Position numbers and translations under genes: made by a program. Below, one piece after another: positions 59,856 to 64,000 of a DNA stretch of 64,000 nucleotides. Under the pieces are notes generated by a model that saw nothing but the letters and a program-made list of their open reading frames with translations, was not told the origin of the DNA and did not search any database. The DNA is from Acidovorax sp. HDW3 (GTDB lineage: Bacteria > Pseudomonadota > Gammaproteobacteria > Burkholderiales > Burkholderiaceae_C), in the NCBI RefSeq assembly GCF_011303755.1, contig NZ_CP049885.1, positions 1,780,001 to 1,844,000 of the forward strand, given 5' to 3'. The first letter of the stretch is position 1, and each line of letters starts with the position of its first letter.

Positions 59856-62381
59856 TCAGTCGAGGAAGGTCGACATGTCCTTGCACACCTTGGCGAATGC
59901 CTGAACAAAGTGCCTTGCCTCCGCTTCATCTAGCACCAAGGGTGGCTGGATTCGCAGCACTTTGTTGCTGTTGGCAGTGACGAAGGTCAGGATTCCATGC
60001 TCCTCTGAGAGTTTGCGCACGAAACGCATCACGAACATTTCTTCGAAGCTGTTCTCCAGTTCGGCCACCGCTTCGCGCAAGTGGTATCGCGCCTTATCCG
60101 AGAGCATGCGATAGGTAGCGCGAGCATCGCCTGGCATGCGGTTGGCAAACTCTTCGACAAAGGCGTCCACACCACCGGAAAAAGGGTTGTGGAACTCGAT
60201 AGCCAACATGAGTCCTCGGCCCCGAACCTCGCGGATGAAGGGGTAGCCGGCCACTGCCTCCTGCAATGCGGCTTTGAGCATGCCGCCCACCCGCTCAGCG
60301 TGGGTCGGCAACTGCAGCTGCTCAATCGTGTCGAGCGTGGCCAAGGCAGCGGCGGATGCGAAATTACCGCCGCCGAATGTCGACGTATGCAATGCGAAGC
60401 GGCCGATGCTCCCGTAAGCTCGATCCCATAGCTCGGCCCTGGCCAGCGTGGCCCCGATCGGGACGGCGCCCCCCGAGAGCGACTTGGCGAGCACCATGAT
60501 GTCCGGCTCCACGCCTTCCCATTCGCAGCAGAACATCTTGCCGGTACGCCCCAGACCAGTCTGGATCTCGTCGAGGATCAAGATGCAGTCGTACGTGGTA
60601 CATAACTCGCGAACCTGCTTGAGGTAGCCAGCGGGCGGCACCTGCACGCCCCCCTCCCCCTGGATAGGTTCCAGGATGAGAGCGCCGACGTCGCCGTTCT
60701 TCAGCGCTGCTTCGAGCGCGGCCGGTTCGGCAAACGGAATGGCTTCGCAGCGCGGCAGGAGCGGTTCGAAAGGCGTACGGTGCTTGGCACGCCCGGTCAC
60801 CGACAGCGCTCCCAATGTTTTGCCGTGGTAGCCGTTGTCGCAGTAGAGGATGCGCGGACGCTGCATGGCGGCCATCGCCAGTTTCAGCCCGGCTTCGATG
60901 GCCTCCGTGCCGGAATTGCTGAAGAAGACCCGTTCCAGCCTGCCCGGCACCAGCTCGCTCAGGCGCCTGGCCAGCTGGCTGGTGTGGTACGGGACAGAAA
61001 CGTATTGCACAAAGGTGGGCCGCCCCTCGTCCAGGTAACGTTTGAGTGCCTGATTCACTTCTGGATGATTGTGTCCGGTGTTCAGGCATCCGTAGCCGGC
61101 GACAAAGTCGAGATAGCGGCGGCCATCCTGCTCGGTCAGCCAGCAGCCCTTGCCCTCGACGAACACGCGCTCGATATGGTTGAACCGGTAGAACTCACGC
61201 AGCATGGGATTGATGTGCTTGCCGAACAGATGAAGTATCTCGTCGCGCGGCGCCAGCACAGGCTCTCCCACATCGCCGACTGCGGAAGCAACTGCGGTGG
61301 CCGGGGAATGGAAACGCCGCAGCGGCTGGAAATCGGCCTGTGCCAGCTTGTGTCCACAGGCGATCATCGTATGGGGCGAGAACCCGTGGCTCTCGGCCAG
61401 ACGACCAATTTCCAGCACCTTGTCCTCCGGCAGTTCGCGACCGATAGAGAATGCCTCAGCACGGCCTTCCAGGCCCAGGATCACCGTTTCGGCCAGGCAC
61501 CCATTGAGAAATTTCTTCGGGGACAATCCCAAGCTTTCACCCCCGAACTTGACCCCGTTCCCGGCGGAAATCAATCCGCCGTCGATGATCAGGATGTCGT
61601 CGCGGCCGCCGCGGTAGGGCATGACGTCCTTCGGCAGGGCTGCGTCCACTACCACACTGCCTGGAGCCAGACGATAGGGGTCGATGACGCCTCCGCTGGA
61701 GGTGGCGGCAACATAGAACTGCGCCTTGTCATAGCAATGTTCGATGCTGTTGGTCGTGACGGCCCGCGATCGCAGGTTTTCCGGCAAGTACCGCAGAGCA
61801 TCGTTGGCTTGCTTCGCGTCGCCACGGTGTACGAGCACCAGTTCGCAGCCCTGCTGACCGAGCAGCCTCGCCACGGCCAAGGCAATCGAACCCGGATAGC
61901 CGACAACAGCCACCCGCTTGCCGGCAGGCGAAACGCCCAGGCGCTCCATCGCATCGAGCATGTTGTGGAATGCCGCATAGGCGGTCAGCGAATTGCCGGT
62001 TGTCACCGGAATGCCCGTGTGCTCCAGTGTCTGCAATCCACGATTTCCGACAATGCCGGTGAAACCGCCCAAGCCCACCAGCAAAGCGCCACGCAATTTC
62101 AGCTCTTCCACGCCAGCGATTACACGACGAGCGATCTCCCGCGGCTGGGCGAGCATCTCTTCGGCTGTCAAAGGCAGGTAGTGCACCAGCCCTTCGCAAG
62201 TTGCCCCCCGGGTACTGACAATGCCCCCAAAATCGATAAACGGCACCAGATTCCTCCGCTGCCAGGCAACCTCACCATGATCGCCGCTCTGTTCCGTGAT
62301 GATGCGATCGAGCATGTCCACGATCTTGACGTGCCGCTTCAAGCCGACCGAGGTCGGATGCGCAATAAATCCGAATTTCAA
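59856..62381 (-). CDS. PigE-like fusion: acyl-thioester/aldehyde reductase domain plus class III aminotransferase
   Basis: An 841-residue two-domain protein. Residues 1-370 resemble the acyl-ACP reductase (AAR-like) fold: [73 protein letters not shown] and [40 protein letters not shown]. Residues 400-841 form a class III PLP aminotransferase with the PLP-lysine in [35 protein letters not shown] and [17 protein letters not shown]. This is the architecture of PigE, which aminates an acetyl-aldehyde in the 2-methyl-3-amylpyrrole branch of prodigiosin synthesis. A TTG start behind AGGGG at 62381 gives the family-like N-terminus; an ATG at 62417 adds 12 residues and overlaps the upstream gene. Confidence 0.88.
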   Translation of the reverse strand: MKFGFIAHPTSVGLKRHVKIVDMLDRIITEQSGDHGEVAWQRRNLVPFIDFGGIVSTRGATCEGLVHYLPLTAEEMLAQPREIARRVIAGVEELKLRGALLVGLGGFTGIVGNRGLQTLEHTGIPVTTGNSLTAYAAFHNMLDAMERLGVSPAGKRVAVVGYPGSIALAVARLLGQQGCELVLVHRGDAKQANDALRYLPENLRSRAVTTNSIEHCYDKAQFYVAATSSGGVIDPYRLAPGSVVVDAALPKDVMPYRGGRDDILIIDGGLISAGNGVKFGGESLGLSPKKFLNGCLAETVILGLEGRAEAFSIGRELPEDKVLEIGRLAESHGFSPHTMIACGHKLAQADFQPLRRFHSPATAVASAVGDVGEPVLAPRDEILHLFGKHINPMLREFYRFNHIERVFVEGKGCWLTEQDGRRYLDFVAGYGCLNTGHNHPEVNQALKRYLDEGRPTFVQYVSVPYHTSQLARRLSELVPGRLERVFFSNSGTEAIEAGLKLAMAAMQRPRILYCDNGYHGKTLGALSVTGRAKHRTPFEPLLPRCEAIPFAEPAALEAALKNGDVGALILEPIQGEGGVQVPPAGYLKQVRELCTTYDCILILDEIQTGLGRTGKMFCCEWEGVEPDIMVLAKSLSGGAVPIGATLARAELWDRAYGSIGRFALHTSTFGGGNFASAAALATLDTIEQLQLPTHAERVGGMLKAALQEAVAGYPFIREVRGRGLMLAIEFHNPFSGGVDAFVEEFANRMPGDARATYRMLSDKARYHLREAVAELENSFEEMFVMRFVRKLSEEHGILTFVTANSNKVLRIQPPLVLDEAEARHFVQAFAKVCKDMSTFLD

Positions 62382-62401
62382 CGTTGTTCCCCTATTAATC
62401 C

Positions 62402-64000
62402 TTACTGGCGGCTCCATGCCGACTCGGACAGCAGGCTCAGTCCGTCACCATCCGAGTTGTGCGCCAAGGCCACCTCGAAGATCGTGATACGTCCGCGTGC
62501 AGTGAGCGCCTGACGAATCGCCACCGCATCGAACATGGCCAGGGCCAGGCGCTCAACGGAAATGCCCTTCACCATCGTCATCCGGCCATCGCGTAGTACC
62601 GGCAACAGCGTGACCTGCTCCTTGCCGTTCAACGCGTAGCGCTTGTCGAGATAGGCCTGGATCAGCGACAGCACGCCATTGTTGAGGTAGAACAGAGTGA
62701 CGTTGAGCTGGCTGCCAAGCGGATTGCTGGCGAGGCAGCCGGGCAACCGGTGCTCGATGTTGGGAACCAGCGCCCGCGCGCCATCGCCGACAAAGGCCAG
62801 CACGTTCTGGCAACTGGTGGCGGCAAGATAAGGCAAGGCCGTTAGCGCATCGCCCATCAGCGCCCGCCCATACCATCCAGAGAATCCCGGTCCCGTGCGC
62901 GGAACGTTACGTACCGCCGAAATTCCGCCTCGCCCCACGTCATAGACGCCGAGATAGCGATAGTCCCGCTGCTCGATCAGCGCGGTCACCAGCTCACCCA
63001 GGCATTGGAAGAAATAGTTGGGGGTCATCGGCGAGGTGGGGATGCGGTCCACCGGTACCGCTTCAGGGAGCCGTTCCAGGGTATCGAGCTTGGCTTGCCG
63101 GTGGCGCAGCACCTCGGGAGCCACGTTCAGGCGCGCCATCACTTGCCGCAGGAAGTCCGCCACAGGCATCACCAGTGCAATATCGGTGAACGGGGAAATA
63201 TGGCGGGCCTGCCGGTTCACCTGGACCACCCGCAGCTGGCGCTTGATCTTCCCCTCGGAAAACGGAGTCGCTGCTTGGTCGACCTTGCTCTTCAGGAAGA
63301 ACACGCATTGCTCATCCGGTGGATTCAGCTCGTCCCCTTTATGTAGAAAGGCATGGATGCGACGGCTGAAGCCATACATCGCCAATGTGCCGAGATAGTT
63401 GCGGATGCGCTCGCCCCGATGACAGGGAGCAACGCTGCCAGGATGCACAAGACTGTCGGCAAGGGCGATCCCGGCACGCCTGGCGATCGTGTAGACGAGT
63501 TCGCGTTCCTCATCGGACAACGCGCCGCATTGCCACAGAATGTGGACGGGCTCGTTGTTGATCAGGCGTATCACCGCATCCAGCCCGCTGTCGTCAGCGT
63601 CATCAGTGGGCGACGGCACCCACTGCGGCGAAATTGGGCCGCCGCTTTCGGTGCGTGACTCCAGCACTGCCTGCGTGGCGAACACGAATACCGGCTTGGC
63701 GTGCTGGTTCAACAGGGAAAACGCCAACTCCAACTGCGCGGCAATCTCGTCGGGCTTGCTGATGAAGACACTGGGCAGGCCGCGTGCGGCGATGACGCCA
63801 TGGCCGTCGTTGTCGATATCCAGGGTGCCCTGAAAGGCAAACCAGGTGCTCTGCGGACTGTCGGCGCAGACGATCAGACCCGGTGCGCCGGCGCGGGCCA
63901 GATTGGCGAGCGTGCCACGAAATTCATCGATCATGCCCGACGTGACCACGATCACGTAGGCTCTGCGGAACATCTGCCAGCCGGCCTGCGCACTTGCTGC
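62402..64000 (-). CDS. PigD-like thiamine-diphosphate-dependent enzyme, 5' end outside the window
   Basis: About 532 C-terminal residues of a ThDP enzyme; the frame stays open to the window edge with AASAQAGWQMFRRAYVIVVTSGM. The middle domain resembles the FAD/acetolactate-synthase-type central fold (NNEPVHILWQCGALSDEERELVYTIARRAGIALADSLVHPGSVAPCHRGERI). The ThDP motif starts FVGDGARALVPNIEHRLPG and ends FYLNNGVLSL (GDG-x32-NN). PigD uses pyruvate to add an acetyl group to 2-octenal (Stetter-type reaction), and its neighbour is always PigE; the same pair occurs here. About 300 N-terminal residues should lie to the right. Confidence 0.85.
   Translation of the reverse strand, partial: AASAQAGWQMFRRAYVIVVTSGMIDEFRGTLANLARAGAPGLIVCADSPQSTWFAFQGTLDIDNDGHGVIAARGLPSVFISKPDEIAAQLELAFSLLNQHAKPVFVFATQAVLESRTESGGPISPQWVPSPTDDADDSGLDAVIRLINNEPVHILWQCGALSDEERELVYTIARRAGIALADSLVHPGSVAPCHRGERIRNYLGTLAMYGFSRRIHAFLHKGDELNPPDEQCVFFLKSKVDQAATPFSEGKIKRQLRVVQVNRQARHISPFTDIALVMPVADFLRQVMARLNVAPEVLRHRQAKLDTLERLPEAVPVDRIPTSPMTPNYFFQCLGELVTALIEQRDYRYLGVYDVGRGGISAVRNVPRTGPGFSGWYGRALMGDALTALPYLAATSCQNVLAFVGDGARALVPNIEHRLPGCLASNPLGSQLNVTLFYLNNGVLSLIQAYLDKRYALNGKEQVTLLPVLRDGRMTMVKGISVERLALAMFDAVAIRQALTARGRITIFEVALAHNSDGDGLSLLSESAWSRQ

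Noticed and set aside
60780-62513. 577-codon plus-strand frame opposite the PigE-like gene
   Set aside because: It is an antisense shadow. The minus-strand frame has complete aminotransferase and reductase motifs, a ribosome site and a terminator.
40678-64000. CRISPR array or complete restriction-modification system in the island
   Set aside because: I looked for regularly spaced long repeats and for methyltransferase motifs and saw neither. The defence-type genes here are toxin-antitoxin-like and one truncated nuclease-like fragment.

Overview
The window is a stretch of chromosome from a Burkholderiales betaproteobacterium, most likely a member of the Comamonadaceae (Acidovorax, Alicycliphilus or Comamonas side). 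The evidence is the gene order (guaA-guaB; ratA-rnfH beside smpB; serC-pheA-tyrA-aroA/cmk-rpsA-ihfB-lapAB; ilvBHC-pssA-leuA), the AroA-cytidylate kinase fusion, the sigma factor-DUF3619-DUF3106 set, and a dispersed repeat of about 45 bp with a core close to ATAGCTGCTTGCGCTT that I associate with this family. No taxon can be proven from the sequence alone.

Layout. (1) 1-1058 is the edge of a genomic island: a truncated tyrosine integrase reads away from the 3' end of guaA, and the spacer between them is rich in short repeats. (2) 1059-40630 is core chromosome: GMP synthesis (guaA, guaB), ribosome rescue (smpB), an outer-membrane OmpA protein, DNA gyrase A (with Ile at residue 83), serine and aromatic amino acid synthesis, ribosomal protein S1, IHF-beta, LapAB, a seven-subunit Mrp/Pha-type cation/proton antiporter (A and B fused), a fluoride channel, a PBP7-type endopeptidase, branched-chain amino acid synthesis with a leader peptide and attenuator in front of leuA, phospholipid synthesis, an ECF sigma operon, PII and NAD synthetase. 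At least seven copies of the dispersed repeat lie here, and some are translated inside genes. (3) From 40633 to the right edge is a second island. It begins at the 3' half of a tRNA-Val(GAC) gene cut in the anticodon loop, followed by a tyrosine integrase. Its first part (42-50.6 kb) is a toxin-antitoxin and defence zone: a Xre/RES pair, two PIN-like genes, an IS21-family element joining two truncated genes, and an AbiE-like pair.

(4) 50.7-64 kb holds what I consider the main discovery: a minus-strand biosynthetic gene cluster that runs off the right edge. A PigD-like thiamine-diphosphate enzyme and a PigE-like reductase/aminotransferase fusion end at a strong terminator. A second unit starts behind a Fur-box-like site and encodes a complete sulfur-carrier trio (MoeZ-like E1/rhodanese, JAMM protease, CysO-like carrier ending in Gly-Gly), a double CaiB-type CoA-transferase, an acyl-adenylating ligase, an MFS exporter, a GH88-like protein and an acyl-CoA dehydrogenase, most of them overlapping by ATGA. 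The trio resembles those that make thiocarboxylates in thioquinolobactin and pyridine-2,6-dithiocarboxylate synthesis. The PigD/PigE pair resembles the enzymes that build the pyrroline half of prodigiosin. I know of no described pathway that combines the two, so an iron-regulated, sulfur-containing small molecule (perhaps a metallophore) is the working hypothesis.
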